64,000 bases of DNA from Trochalopteron elliotii (Eukaryota > Chordata > Aves > Passeriformes > Leiothrichidae), in NCBI GenBank assembly GCA_024734555.1, contig JANPWX010019233.1, positions 559,183 through 623,182 on the forward strand, given 5' to 3'. The translations under genes were made by a program, and so were the position numbers. The stretch's first letter is position 1, and each line of letters starts with the position of its first letter. The notes beneath the pieces are model-generated. The model was given only the letters and a program-made list of their open reading frames with translations, was not told the DNA's origin and did not search any database. This document shows, piece after piece, positions 13,971 to 29,352 of this stretch.

Positions 13971-14741
13971 GTATCATATTTTTCCTTGGTTCTGTCTGAA
14001 ATTCTGTGTCATCTCAGACATGACCCCAAAATTATAATTCTGATGTGAGTCTGAACATACTTTGAATTTCCATCATTTTTCCCCAATATTTGTCTTCTTC
14101 ATTTTGCTACTTGAATTATGCTAGGGCTCTTAATAATAATAAAGCAGTAGTTGATGTGGAAGGACAGCCTTTTTATTCTAATGTCACTAATTTACATAAT
14201 TCCATTTTATTTTTAACACAGCAACACTTTGTTCTTCTGATGGGTTTATTTTTTCTGATGCATGCAGAGAAGAGGGTTGAAAGAGAAATTGGAAGTTTAA
14301 GATTATATGTGGTCCAGTGTCTGAAAAGTACTTTCTTTAATTTTCCTGCGGTGATAAGCTCTTCAGTGCTTCCAATTTATATGATTAGTTTTTATTAAGC
14401 TGGGAGTTCATGGATCATGTGTTTAGTTTGAGATGTCGTTTGTTCCTCCTCCAAACTCCATTGTTCAGTATATTCAGTCCCCAGTGTGCAGACTGCCTCT
14501 CCTGAGGCCTTAAAGACAGAGAAGGACATTTTGCCATTTCGTGTTACCTCCAAGTTTGTCATCTGTGGCATGGGAAGCACATCATGACCATGTACAGCAG
14601 AGGGCTTGATCTCATCCCCTCACATACAGATTGTGTTTTGGGATGTGACATACATAGAAATGTGTATTTCTAATCTCATTACCTGTGGACAGACTGCCTG
14701 CATTGCAAGGAAAGCTTCATTTCCAGTCATCAGGGAAATAG

Positions 14742-15018
14742 AAAAAAAATTGGAAAATTATCATGAAACATTTCTTTACGAGAAAGTGATCAAACCCTGG
14801 AACAGGCTCCTAGAGAGGTGGTTGATGCTCCATGCTTGTCAGTGTTTAAGAGGCATTTGGACAATGCCCTTAATACTGTGCTTTAACTTTTGGCCAGCCC
14901 TGGTCAGGCAGCTGAACTAGATGATTGTTGAGGGTCTCTTCCAACAGAAATAATCTATTCTGTTATTATTCTGTCTATTCTGTTCCTATTCAATTCTATC
15001 CTATTCTATTCCTTCTGA
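14742..15018 (+). mobile_element. CR1 LINE 3' tail with expanded ATTCT repeats
   Basis: The landmarks CTGGAACAGGCTCC, TTTAAGAGGCATTTGGACAA and GAACTAGATGATTG mark a third CR1 3' end in the + direction. Its terminal repeat has expanded into a degenerate ATTCT/ATTCTGTT microsatellite from about 14952 to 15013. Only the last 200 bases or so of the element are present. Confidence 0.8.
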
Positions 15019-16461
15019 AGTTGTGGTATGAGGATAGACATCAAGCAGTTTGCCAGAGACATTAGTATATTCCAGAGAGAGAGAGAAAACACGTCATTAA
15101 AATATCATTTATGCTTTGTATCAGGAACACTTTAAAGGATCAAAGTCTAGCTTGGAAAATAGTGTACATTAGCTGAGGAAGTTGCCTAGCATAAGCAATA
15201 TCTTACATTAGTTGTTTTAGACATCACCCAACTCAATTGACTAAATGAGCTAAGTCAATTTCCTATTACTTTATCCAGTTTGCTTTTCAGCCTTTAAGAT
15301 GCTGTGCTACTGTCTCTCATGCCAAAGCCTCTGAAACTCCTGGAGCTCTAGGATCAAGTGAAAGTAGAATAGGTGCTAAAGGAGGGCTGCACTGGATTTT
15401 CTGGGATATGCTCTGCAGCACTTTCCTGCTGTCAGACTGAAGCTTATCACTGGAGTTCTGCCTTGTACTTCAGACTTTGTATGTCTCCTTCTGTGATGGT
15501 AGACAGCTCTTGGTGCCCTGATGTTTGCTGTATATCAGATACTGCTGCAGTTCAATGCTATATGAGTAGGAATCTGGGAATGTGGAGACAGGCGTTACTC
15601 AATATGAATGTAAAAAATGCTTATGTAATTCCTAATTAAAGGTGTCACTTATTTGAGAAAAAAAGGAATTGAGGCAGTCCATACTGACAAAAGAAAAAAC
15701 AGGTAACAAGTGTAAATCAAAATGATGTCATAGTTTTCATGAGTAAAGGAAAGGCACAAATAAAAAGCTGCAGTCTCTGTTGCTTTATAAGAAGCAAAGG
15801 TTCAGAAAAAGCTATTGCTATGGCAACAAAAGGAGCAAGGGGATTTGCACTTCTGTATGTTTCAATGCAGTCTTAACCAAGAGTGAATCCAGCTAGAAAG
15901 AACAGCTGCAAACATATTCATACTTATTATTTATGATTTTGTATCTCCCCTCACTGCCTCAGAGCCTATAACTTAGAGTGATAGGTCATTGACCATACAT
16001 GTCTGAAGACATTCCTGGACCTATTAGAAGCATCATTCTTAGATTATTTATCAAACTCTCTCCTATATAGAATCACAAGGTTGAACAGATTTCTTGTATC
16101 ACTTGAAAATATTTATTCCATGCCATATGCCGTCATTTAGGTCCACACTCATAATACACCTAAATCTTTCTCATTATCTGTTGGGAACACTAAGTCTAAC
16201 ATCACTCTAATACAGTAACATTCCTTTATCTCTAATTTCACCCTGCGAGTATCACGGAACACTTTTTCCATATGAAGATTGATAGAATTTCTATCTTACC
16301 AAATTTTATGTCACAAAATATACTGTATGTTACTCCTATTTAATAAACTTCTCATAAAGCAAATAAAGTTAGATTATCTGATAGACATAATGAAATTTTA
16401 TGATTCAAGTCACAGTGCCCTGATTTGTTGGGGTTTTTTTTAATTACTCTGGTTTCAATAA

Positions 16462-16617
<156 letters not shown>

Positions 16618-18208
16618 TGAAACCTGCATTTGTTCACATGTCTATCAAGATGATAAATCTGTATCGTGAAACTGAAGTATGCTTCTTGCTCTAACTGCTT
16701 TAATCTAATCCAGCTCTTTCCTTAATGTTTAAACAGTTATAATGTTTAAACAGCTACTGTTTTTCCTTTCTGAATTTTTGTTCTACACAATCACTGATGT
16801 GTCACAAGAAATATCTGTGGTGACCCCCACACTAGTTACTTGAGAAGTTTAGTATTCACAAGAAGACAGCCAAAGAATTCAGATTACCTTGGTAGTTAGA
16901 ACGTCCATTTAGGTAAAGGTGGCCCTATTGTCAAAGTAAGATGTTATCTGTAGTTGTTTCTAAGAAATTCTGGAAGTAGTATGAGGTTCCTTTAAGTCAC
17001 CACTTGTAGAGTTAAGAATGTGGCTAAAGGGATGGTTGGGTTTTTAATCTTAAACTGGACCGGTTGTTACATCTTTCTAAGCTGTTACATGTTACAGTTC
17101 TACTCTTAAAAGGTTGGCTTGAAATAAATTTGCTTTTGCTACAGTTTATTATGGACCCTGGTCTATATTAATTAGTAAATTAATTCAGAACAAGGCTCTA
17201 GGATTTTGTCCGTCACCAAATTTCTCATTTTTGTCCCCTGGAAACAATATAATTGCAGGTTTCATTTTTATCTTAAATGTAACTGAATCCTTCATTATCC
17301 TCAGTGTGAAGGTATTTTCTTCATATTTGTTCTTAAGACAACCCCCTGAAAGTACTGCTCTTGTTTTCTATTAATAAGGCAAAGAATGTCTGATTCCACT
17401 TTTTCTAGATGTGTTTTCAAGGTCTGTATCCCAACATAGATCCCTGGAGTCTTCTGAAAACTGACTCTTGGAAGCTGAAGAAAATAAATCACAGGCCTGT
17501 GAGGGATTGTTTTCTATTTGAAATGTTATTTTGCAGTGTTTACATGAGCAATTTTTTTAGTGGTTGCAATCTCAGTATATGAGCAGTCCTCCTTGCTCTG
17601 GAATATCCATTTTGCAAATACCCAATTGGTGCTGTTGGCCCCTTAGTAAAATAAAATTTACTTTCCTCTTCATGTTAAGGGTGCAAGTCATCATAAGGAA
17701 CTTTTGTTAGCTCAGGAGGTACCTGGATCTGTCTAAGTACTTTTGACATCTCCTTTCATGTTTGTCTGAGAATCTCGATTTGAAAATCTGCTGATGGCAG
17801 CTACACTTGTTTCTTGGTCAAAAGAAGAGCCAGAGAAACTAAGGTGCCTCATCTTCCCTGTTCCTCAGGACTCTGATTATGAAGGTATTCAATGAAGATC
17901 AGATTTATCAAGTGCCTCTTGTTCATATAAGCCTCCTGATCATAAGGTTTTTAATTAATATGTGCAAAGATGAGATCTGTTGTCTCAGCCAAGTCAGTTG
18001 TCCTTATTCGCACCATGTCTTTGTGCAAGTGTTCTGGCCCACCTTGAAAGAAATACTGACTTTTTGTAAATACACCTCATTAACCTGATGGATGCTTGGA
18101 TTTTTCATCAAAGTCCAAGGTAACAATGCTGAACCACTTATCTCTTGATTTTTAATAAGTAGTTTATTTGTAATAGGTAAAATAAATCAAAATTATTTTT
18201 TCACACTG

Positions 18209-18260
18209 TTGGAATTTTCATGGCATTTGAATTTTCATGGCATTGGAGTTTTCATGGCAT
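18209..18260. repeat. Three-copy 17-18-bp tandem repeat
   Basis: Three adjacent copies of a unit like TTGAATTTTCATGGCAT occupy 18209-18226, 18227-18243 and 18244-18260, followed by a partial fourth start. The copies differ by one or two bases. Confidence 0.85.
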
Positions 18261-18659
18261 TGGAAACTTACTTCCTACAGCTGCTTGTCTCTTAAATTAA
18301 AGAAAAATAATAATTGTAATAAGTAAGGAGATTTGAAGACTGCGTCTGAGTTATCTTGAAGTTCATAAATTTAATTTTAAGAATTCATCTCTTCCTGCTC
18401 TCCAGTACTGTGTGAAAAAAAAAGGGCAGAGCAATATATGAAACTGGTGAGTGATTAGCAGTAACTTTTTCTCAGTATTCCGGATGAGGACTGCAGCTTT
18501 TGATAGTGCAAGAGAAGCATATCATGACCCATCCCATCCTTGTGTGGGTGATTTGGTCAGGGAGGATGGGGGACAAGGGTTTGGAAACACAAAGTATCAC
18601 TTCTTATTTGCTGTGTAAAATTTGTGATTAACTAATCTCTTTTTAAACCCACACCAGAC

Positions 18660-19702
18660 TTAAGAACTTGGGTTAAGAACTGGTTGGATGGCCAAGGCCA
18701 GAGCGTGGTGGTGGTGAGTGGTGCTGCATCCAGCTGGCAGCCAGTCACCAGTGGTGTCCCTCAGGGGTCTGTGCTGAGGCCAGTTCAGTTCAATATCTTT
18801 ATTGATGACATGGATAAGGGAATTGAGTCTTTCATTAGTAAATTTGCAGACGACACTAAGCTGGGAGTGTGTGGGAGGGTAGGAGGGCTCTGCAGAGAGA
18901 CCTGGAATGGTTGGATGGATGGACAGAGTCTAACAAGATGCAGTTTAATAATTCCAAGTCAAGTCCTGCATTTTGGCCACAATAACCCCCTGCAGCACTA
19001 TAGGCTGGGGTCTGTGTGGCTGGACAGTGCCCAGGCAGAAAGGGACCTGGCAGTTCTGGTGACAGCAGCTGGACATGAGCCAGCAGTGTGCCCAGGTGGC
19101 CAAGAAGGCCAAAGGCATCCAGGCCTGGATCAGGAGTAGTGTGGCCAGCAGGAGCAGGGAGGTCATTCTTCCCCTGCACTGGGCACTGGTGAGGCCACAC
19201 CTTGAGTGCTGTGCCCAGTTCTGGGCCCTCAGTTCAGGAAGGACATTGAGACACTTGAGCACGTCCAGAGGAGGCAACGAGGCTGGTGAGGGGCTTGGAA
19301 CACAAACCCTGTGAGGAACAACTGAGGGAGCTGGGGTTGTTTAGCCTGGAGAAAAGGAGACTCAGAGGTGACCTTATCACTCTCTACAACTTTCTGAAGG
19401 GTGGTTGCAGTCAGGTGGTGGTTGGTGTCTTTCTCCAGGCAGCAACTGACAGAATGAGAGGACACAGTCTTAGGCTACACCAAGGGAAATATAGGTTGGA
19501 CATCAAGAAAAAGTTTTTTACAGAAAGGGTGATAAAGTATTGGGATGGTCTGCCTGGGGAGGTGGTGGAGTCACCATCCCTGGATGTGTTTACAGAAAGA
19601 CTGGATGTAGCACTCAGTGCCATGGTTTAGTTGAGGTGTTAGGGCTGGGTTGGACTCTATGATCTTGGAGGTCTCTTCCAACATAGTCATTCTGTGATTC
19701 AG
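18660..19702 (+). mobile_element. CR1 LINE fragment with reverse-transcriptase remains
   Basis: About 1.04 kb of CR1 ORF2 plus its 3' UTR. The translated remains show the reverse-transcriptase block GVPQGSVL followed by FNIFIDDMDKG, then the catalytic-type FADD box (codons at 18843-18854), then VLHFGHNNP. CR1 non-LTR elements encode an endonuclease and reverse transcriptase; only the C-terminal half of the reverse transcriptase is left here. The coding trace moves through three frames (18684-19139, 19075-19314, 19286-19630), so at least two frameshifts have broken it and it cannot be active. The 3' end is the characteristic ATTCTGTGATTC. It lies in the sense orientation inside the TRPM3 intron. 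Confidence 0.92.
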
Positions 19703-22700
19703 ACACACTGCCAGTTCAGGAGCTGTCCTGGACAGCTTATTCCACAAGTCCCAAACTCAGCACCACATATTATTTCTTTGTTTGTTTTCACAAGTCACTT
19801 GTTTAATCTTGTCAGCAAGATCGATCTTTCTTGGAAATGATCTTCAATAAACTACAGAACGGCATCCAAACTGGTTATCAATTTACATTGCATGGATGTC
19901 ACAACAGCATATGGTTTGAAATTTCTTTTTTTTTTTTTTAATGTTGAGAGACACAAATGTGGGAAGTAAGTTTCCAAAGGCATGAGTTTATAGCAGGCAA
20001 GCTTATCAATACAGTTTAACTGTTGGTGCTCTCTTAACTTGAACAGTTGGAACTCACACCATAATGGATTTTGTCCTTTTGCAGCTGCTAGCAAAGCAGA
20101 AGGCATATTACAGGGAATTTAAAGACAGCATATGGAGATGTTCTAAAAAAATTCTTGCTTTGAAGTGGCTTCAAAAATCCTAGTTCACGAAGCTGTTGCA
20201 ATGTCTGGAGCAGACTAGCACCAGCCATGTTTCAGATGGTGCTCCAGAAGCCTCCCCAGTGCAATTGTCAGCACTGGGAAAGAGGTGCTGCATGGTATGT
20301 GCATAGAGTGATATTACTGCCTTGTACTCTCTGAGAAAAGCCATGTTAGGCTAAAGCAGAGCTGAAGTCTCTGCATGCTTTCCAGCCTGTGAGGCACCAT
20401 GATTCATGGTCACTGAATAACCATCACGTAGTATCAGATGGTCAAGGATAGTCTGCCAGCCATGAAATCACATACATAAAAAGGTTTTAGAGTTAGGTCA
20501 GCTATCTGGTTACTGCATTTGTAGCTGTTTTTGCTATCTGCTTTTATATTGTCAATTGGTTTCCTAATTGCCAGGATGATTCTATAGCAAATGCTGTGGA
20601 AACACAGCCTTTGCACCAAAGAGCTGCTGAAACAGGAGACCACATCATATCTGCAGAGCCACAAAGCAAAATGTTAATTTGGTTTGCTTTTTTCCCTAAT
20701 CTTGTTCTTTTCTTTAGATGTTGATTTGAAGGGGACACTGACATGCTTAGGTGCACTGTGGAAATGGGTACCCCACAACCATTTCTTTCTAGATAAGTGC
20801 TTCATGTAATTTCATCTTTCCAGATACCTGAGCACCAAGATCATAGGCTATTTCAGGAGAATCCTTTAGGGGTTTATGTTGGTTACGTTAGCCAATATGT
20901 AAAAGCCTGTAGTAATAAGTATGTAAAAGCTCTTCAGTAATCCTACAAGTGCACAACATTCATTGTCTGATGTGTATCCTGACTCACCAAGGAGACAGCT
21001 TTGAGTTCATAGTCCCAGGCTTTATCATTTAGGAGTGTTACATTTTTGGTCCAAAATATTGATTAGACAATGTGACTTTTTAGCAGAAGAGTCTATGCAA
21101 GATATGCAAGAGCCTATGCAAGCACTCCTGGATGGCAGCCTAAGAACATAAAATGAACATCTGCAGGAACTAACAGCTGTCCCAGCAGTCTATCTCTATC
21201 CAGTGGTATATATACAAAGATAAAATACTGCCAAAACAATGTATTGCATCCCAACTGCATCTTTTCTTCTAGGAGCAGATGAAAGGAAGGGTCACACTGC
21301 AGATGATGTCACAGTCTCAAAACATTGTTTTGAGGAACATATCTTACAACCAGCCAGACACCAGAATACTGAATAAACATTACAGGGACATTAGTCATAT
21401 TACCTAAAAAATTATTTAATGCAATATGTATGATATGGTAATTAAAATAATACAATGCAATAGGTTATTAACTCTATCTTATTTATTTCCCAAATATCCT
21501 TTGGCTTTGATTTGGGCAAGTTACAGTGACACTCATGAGTAACAGGCATCTCCAGAAAGATCACTTTTTGGATTCTTCCTACTGACTCAAGTGCATGCTC
21601 TCTGGTACTGAATGCAATCAAGGAAATGATTGAAAGGAGACCATATTTTAAGAAGGCCATCTCATGTTTTTTTCTGGGGAGTTTTTCTTATCTGAGTGGA
21701 ATCATTCATACTTCTTAATAATGGGTAGAATTCCACCTAAAATAGCCTGAATACTTCCTTTTTCATGTGAGGCACAGGCCATCACTTCTGTCATAGAATA
21801 AAATAATTAAAAGGCATCCACAGCCCATATGCTGCTCTGTACAAACTTTTATAGCTTTGATTTTCTTTCTCCTCTTAAGTAAGATCAGTGTTACACACAT
21901 TCATATGAAAATCCCTCGGGAAAGAGGAGAAGGAAGCGAGGGCTTTCCAGCAAGAACTGTACTGTGGAAGCACCCATCCAACCAAATGCACCAGAGCCCC
22001 AGCATGCACACCCGTACTGCCCAGTCTCCATCCTAGCTGACAGACAGCTTCAGACCTCAACATCCCCTTGAGAAACCACACATTTCCTTCAGCTGCCAGG
22101 TATCTGCAGTGCTCTGTGAGACAATGAAATCAAACATTATGGCAACAAGCACTGAGAAGAGCATCTGCTCTGGGACTGTGCATGTCCCAACAGGAAAACT
22201 TGGCCACTGGTGGCAGCCTTAGGTACAATGAGGGGAGATGGGAAGGACACAGGCTGGATCATGGCTTGCTTTCCCCTCTGCTCAGTATTTGGAGCAATGA
22301 GCATGCTCAAAGAAAATAATTTTGGTGAATGAATGAGCAGGCAGCACCTCATGCCCCATGCCAGCTGTTCTTTCTTGTGACCAAATGCACCAGAAGACCC
22401 TGCATTCATCTGCCAGCTGAATCTTTTCTAAAGCATGAAAAGGCCCAGGACTGCTAGGGTCAGTTGACATGAAGTAGAGAACACTCTTGCTGGGGTTCAG
22501 AAGTTATTCCCCTGGAGCCTTGGTAATTTAGCTTGACTTCTGCCTGAAGTGGGGGCAGTGTAAATAGCCCTCTTCCCTTCTCAAGTCCATCTGATTCACT
22601 CTTGATCCAAAATGATTTCTAACTAGATGGCATCCCTGGCTACCCATACTGTAGGCTGCAGTAGGAAAATCAGGATTTGGAGCTCCCTCACCACATGTGC

Positions 22701-24167
22701 AAAATGTTGTCAGGCTGTGGGATCACCATCACTGCCTCCAGATTTTAGGGTTCACCCATGTGCCTCCTCCATGGCTCACCAAAAACCTTGCCTGAGCTCC
22801 TGCTAAAGCTCTCACTTCTCCTACAGGCATATGATTGGGAAGGAGATGATCTGATGAGAGCATCTCTTATTTGCTACAGGAGGGGGGGAGAACATTGTTT
22901 GCTCGCTGTGTTTAACTTACACCATCATACTCACTGCAGGTATTTTTTTTTTCTGTTTTTATAAATAAATATTGGGATGTTGAACTGTAGAGACATTTTT
23001 GCCTTTCCCAAAGGTAAATATTTTCTGTTCTTGAATGCTGCATGTTGCTTGTGTAAGAAACTCCAAAAGTTTCAAATGTTATTGGCATCCCCCCTGAGGT
23101 ATCTTGTGAGAGCTTTTGTCTGTGTTATAGTACATAACAATGAGAAGTTGTGTCTTATGCAAAGGGGCATTCCTGATACTCCTTAGCCACAGAAGTCACA
23201 GAAGTATTTTCACTTCTTTTTCCTTCTTCATTTGTTCCAATCTCTGTTCCTGCATTTGTCCACCTTTTTATCAGAGCTCACTTCTGTATGAATGTGATTT
23301 GGAAGATTCATAATCCACCATCTCCCAAACAATTACTGTAGGTATTGACAAGTATTTGGCAATGGCAGCAGTAAGCTGACTTCAAAGTTGAGAGTTATTA
23401 AACTGTAGGCTAACCTCCACAAAGGTTTTTATTAAGGTCTTCACAAAGAATTTCAGAAGCCAGCTTTATGTTTTCCTTGCCTCCAATTTCAGAGTCCACT
23501 TTCAACTGGAACAGTGTGTGGGTTTGAATAGTACTGAAATGGGGGGAGAAATGCTTTGAAGTAATGAAAAGCTATTATTTATTCTCACTCCATGATATCA
23601 GTATAAGAATTAATAAAGACAAAATAACAGTAGAGGTATGAGGTCTTTAAAAAATAAGCCTTTATACAATCACCTAACCACTGCAAGCAGATATGTAGTT
23701 AAAAGTCAAAGGGCCCTTTATTTATTTGGTCGATCAGTCCATTCAGGCCAGTTCTCCCCTTGACATTGAAACACAAATGCTGTTTTATTATTACAAATCA
23801 GCTGAGATCCGTGAAATATTAAAAAAGCACAGCAGGACAGGAATGTCCCACAGTGTCCATTAAAACTGCAGGGAAAAACATACCCTCCCTTCCGAAAACA
23901 GACAGCTCCAAATCCATCTTATTATCTGCATGGTTTCTCATTTAATTTGGATATATTATACCTTGACACAAGCTTTATACAGAATGCTTTCTTACATAGA
24001 TATTTCATACGTGAAGGGAAATTTGTCCCACCAAGACACCTCAGTACAAATAGGGGAGAAATTCCTATGCTTCTTATCAAGCCGGAAGGTGTAAGATGCC
24101 AAAAAATGCACAACTGCTGAAATCAGTGCTGTCTGTATGAGTTGAATCTACTTGCAATTGCTAGAGG

Positions 24168-24170
<3 letters not shown>

Positions 24171-24210
<40 letters not shown>
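24171..24210. repeat. (GT)20 microsatellite
   Basis: Twenty uninterrupted GT units, followed by CACGTG and another short GT run to about 24236. The tract is 405 bases upstream of the 24615 exon. Alternating purine-pyrimidine tracts of this length can adopt Z-DNA and are often polymorphic. Confidence 0.97.
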
Positions 24211-24211
<1 letters not shown>

Positions 24212-24472
24212 ACGTGCTACATGTGGGTGTGTGTGTACTCCTGCAGCTCCGTCTGTATCCTGGCTTGTTCTCTTGCTTCCCATGCGATAGGGGGGAAACC
24301 AGTTTAGTCCACCACAAATTGCCTCTTCTGGTATCACCTATATCTACTGTATTTTGAAGGGAGTATGAGGAAATAATCAATGTTTATAAGACAATCTGAG
24401 AACCACAGATCCAGATTTGAGAACAGATTTTATTTTATTTTTTTGTTTTAACAGGTGCATTGGAAGCTTTGA

Positions 24473-26653
<2,181 letters not shown>

Positions 26654-27515
26654 TAAGGCAAATTTTCTGTCTCTATATTCACTGTTCTAGCTCCCACTTG
26701 TATTGCAATGACATGATGATGCACCAGGCAGTCAACACCTGCTGCAGAAATTTTTCGTTAGTCCATATTGTCTCTCTTGTTTGTCTCTCATATAATGCAA
26801 CATGCTGTGCCTTGCCCACATAATCTGCTGCATGGATTTTGTAATACGTGAAATAAGCCACACAAAGTGCCAGCTGGTTTCTTGTCGTTGCAATTTCAAT
26901 ATGACAAACCTAAGATTTAGGCAGGTGGCACTGGCTGGAAGACAGTAACTGGCAAGTCAGGACCCATAGTGGTGGTGGTGTTATATGACTCCTGACAATA
27001 TGGTTTCAGAAAAAACTTCCAGCTCTTAATCAGTCTCTGTTACAATGAAAGACTTCCCCATGCCCCCACTGAGTTCTACAGATTAGACCTTTGACTTTTG
27101 AAAACCTGTTTGCAAGTTTTTAATCCTTGCCATTAAAATGAACATAAAACTGCACAAGTTAAATCTGCTTCTGAATTCTCAAATGCAAAACACATTCCAA
27201 CATTCACAGTATTATTACCTACTTAGGTAGTAGCTCAGAAAGTTCAGACTTCTTACGTGTTATGAAAAAAATCTTAAAGCACCATCAATTTCTTAGAATT
27301 CCCACTTTTGTGTGTTGCAGAAGGGCTGTGATAGGGCTTTTCTTTTCAAAAAGCTTTTTTTTCTGCTGGTACTTTTCAAAGCCTTTGTTGTCATAAGCTG
27401 CCTCACTGGGATGTTATCTGGAGGTGTTTCACACTGATGGTGACCAGAAGTCAGTCTTGCAAAATATCAAATATGAAAAGGATTTTTTAAATTTGGGCAA
27501 AATATAGAGGAACAG

Positions 27516-27583
27516 GTATATATGTATGTGTGTGTATATGTATATATATGTGGTGTATATATATATGTATGGTATATATATGC
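27516..27583. repeat. Mixed (TA)n/(TG)n microsatellite
   Basis: Interrupted TATG, TGTG and TATA units over about 68 bases in the intron before the 29302 exon. Confidence 0.9.
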
Positions 27584-28329
27584 CACCCTAGAGACAAACT
27601 CCCCTCTGATCTTTGGTCAGCTTATACTTTGCCTATTGATGAGCATCTGTGTATTAAGAACAGAATGCCTATGAGCTTTCTTGTAACAAGGATAAACATT
27701 GTAGTTCTTGTACCAAGGCCAGTTTTTACAGGGAATAGGTTTGACAGAAGTCTTCAGTTCTACAGCTAAAAGAAGGGCTTTTTGAACAAATTTGTTGCTC
27801 TAGAAATCAGCATACATTTTTTCATGCACAAATTCTAAAAGATCTAGTCTCTGAAATGCCTAAACTACCAATTATACTATATGACCAAATGCATCCATAG
27901 TAGCCTTAGCACCAAAAAAAAAATCACAAGGCCAGTTAAAAAATACCGTATTTCAGCATGAGACCTAGGAGTGACCTGTGAAACAGCAGACCACTGAACC
28001 TTACCTCTGGCATGGCAAATTTGTAAAAATAGAATAAAGTATATAAATATAGACAAGAGAATCAATTTTATGTCAACAAAGAGTTTACCCAGCTTCTGTA
28101 GGAAAATTATAAGCCTTAGAAATCTATGACCATTTATGCAATCACCATGCAGGAGAATAGGAATGTTGTGTTTGGTCCCTTTTTTTGTTTGTTTGTTTGT
28201 TTTTTACCAAAACTGTTTGACAGTATTTTAAAATTTCAAAGATTATTAAAGAAATGTAGCTGCCATGGCTTAGAAGATCAGGGACGCTTTTGGTTTAAAG
28301 ACTACTTGAATGTTAGAAAACAGGGAGAA

Positions 28330-28620
28330 GGAGTACATGGTCTGTTTTTACCACGGAAGGACATTATGACCAGGGTCATGGAAGACCCTGTCCTGGGACT
28401 GCAGCTGTTCAGCTTGCTTATGTAAGATCTGAAAAATGGTACGTACAGAAGAGACAATAATATTTGCAGGTGATTTAGAAAATCTGAAGCAGCATGTGAA
28501 GAATCACAGGTAAGTCTCATCATGCTCAGAGATGGCATTACGTAAAATTAAGCATTGGGAAGTACAGAGCAATGCACATACGGAAACATTGACTCTACAC
28601 GCATCTACAGTCGTCTCACC
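28330..28620 (+). mobile_element. Ancient CR1-like LINE relic
   Basis: The stretch GACCCTGTCCTGGGACTGCA...CAGCTTGCTTATGTAAGATCTG and TTTGCAGGTGATTTAGAAAA resembles the reverse-transcriptase coding region of old amniote CR1/L3-type elements, with the FAGD/FADD area in second place. AGAGCAATGCACATACGGAAA fits the following segment. It is far more diverged than the CR1 copies at 13-19 kb, has several stops, and its borders are uncertain. The call rests on remembered consensus only. Confidence 0.45.
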
Positions 28621-28710
28621 CATCATCAGCTACAACCAAGAAACCTCTGATAAAAGTCTCTTAAAGAATCAGCAACAATCAAAAAACAAAGCAGAAAATA
28701 AAGTAAGATG

Positions 28711-28764
28711 TAATAGTAGTAGTAGTAGTAGTAATAGTAGTAGCAGCAGTAGTAGTAGTAGTTG
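28711..28764. repeat. (TAG)n microsatellite
   Basis: About 17 TAG-type triplets with AAT and CAG interruptions. On the other strand it produces a meaningless run of tyrosine codons. Confidence 0.95.
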
Positions 28765-29301
28765 TGTAATCGAAATTGCAGGACTCCTCTGCAGAATATT
28801 TTTGCAATTACAGCTGGAGTCAAAAGAAGATTAGACAAATTCACAAACTGTGTGTTTCGGCATTCAAAGGCAGTGGCTTTCAGATGAGACAGCCTCGATG
28901 CAAAGCCTGGCTCTGAGTGTCTCTGAGCCACCAGCAGTGGAAGTAGAAGTCCTGAGTGCAGGAAAGCTGAGACTAAAGCAGCTGGTTTTACTTCAGTCTT
29001 CCCCAGAGGATGTGCAAGTTGTGCTGGTTTTTCTAAGCCAGGAGCCTAACCTGACACACGGGACTTCAGTTTTCATCCAATGTGGCAGTTCATAGGGTTT
29101 TCTTAGGGAAAAATTTTCTACAAAGGAGGAAAACAGGTGAAAAAATGCTCTTGTGATTGTTTTGGATTTTTTTAAATTGATAACACTGTACAACTGAAGT
29201 GCTCTCAGCTGCCTGATTTGTAAACTACCAAGGTGAGAAAGTTATCTCAACATTTATATTTTGTTCAAACTATTTTGTTCTTCTTCATTTGTCCTTTGCA
29301 G

Positions 29302-29352
29302 AGACATGGACCATCCAACACTCTGCATCATCTAGTCAGGGACGTGAAAAAG
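29302..29352 (+). CDS. TRPM3: TRPM3 51-nt symmetric exon (RHGPSNTLHHLVRDVKK)
   Basis: A 17-codon exon in phase 0 at both ends, encoding RHGPSNTLHHLVRDVKK. It has strong splice sites: a long pyrimidine tract ending TTTGCAG, and AAG|GTAAGA. Because it is symmetric it can be skipped without losing the frame. Mammalian TRPM3 transcripts are reported to omit a module of about this size in the N-terminus (the ICF module, needed for channel function and surface delivery). I think this exon is that module or its neighbour, but cannot align it to be sure. One difference from the mammalian sequence I recall is LHHL instead of LYHL. Confidence 0.92.

Noticed and set aside
18856..19277. Antisense ORFs of about 110 codons.
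   Set aside because: They are shadows of the CR1 reverse-transcriptase fragment on the + strand.
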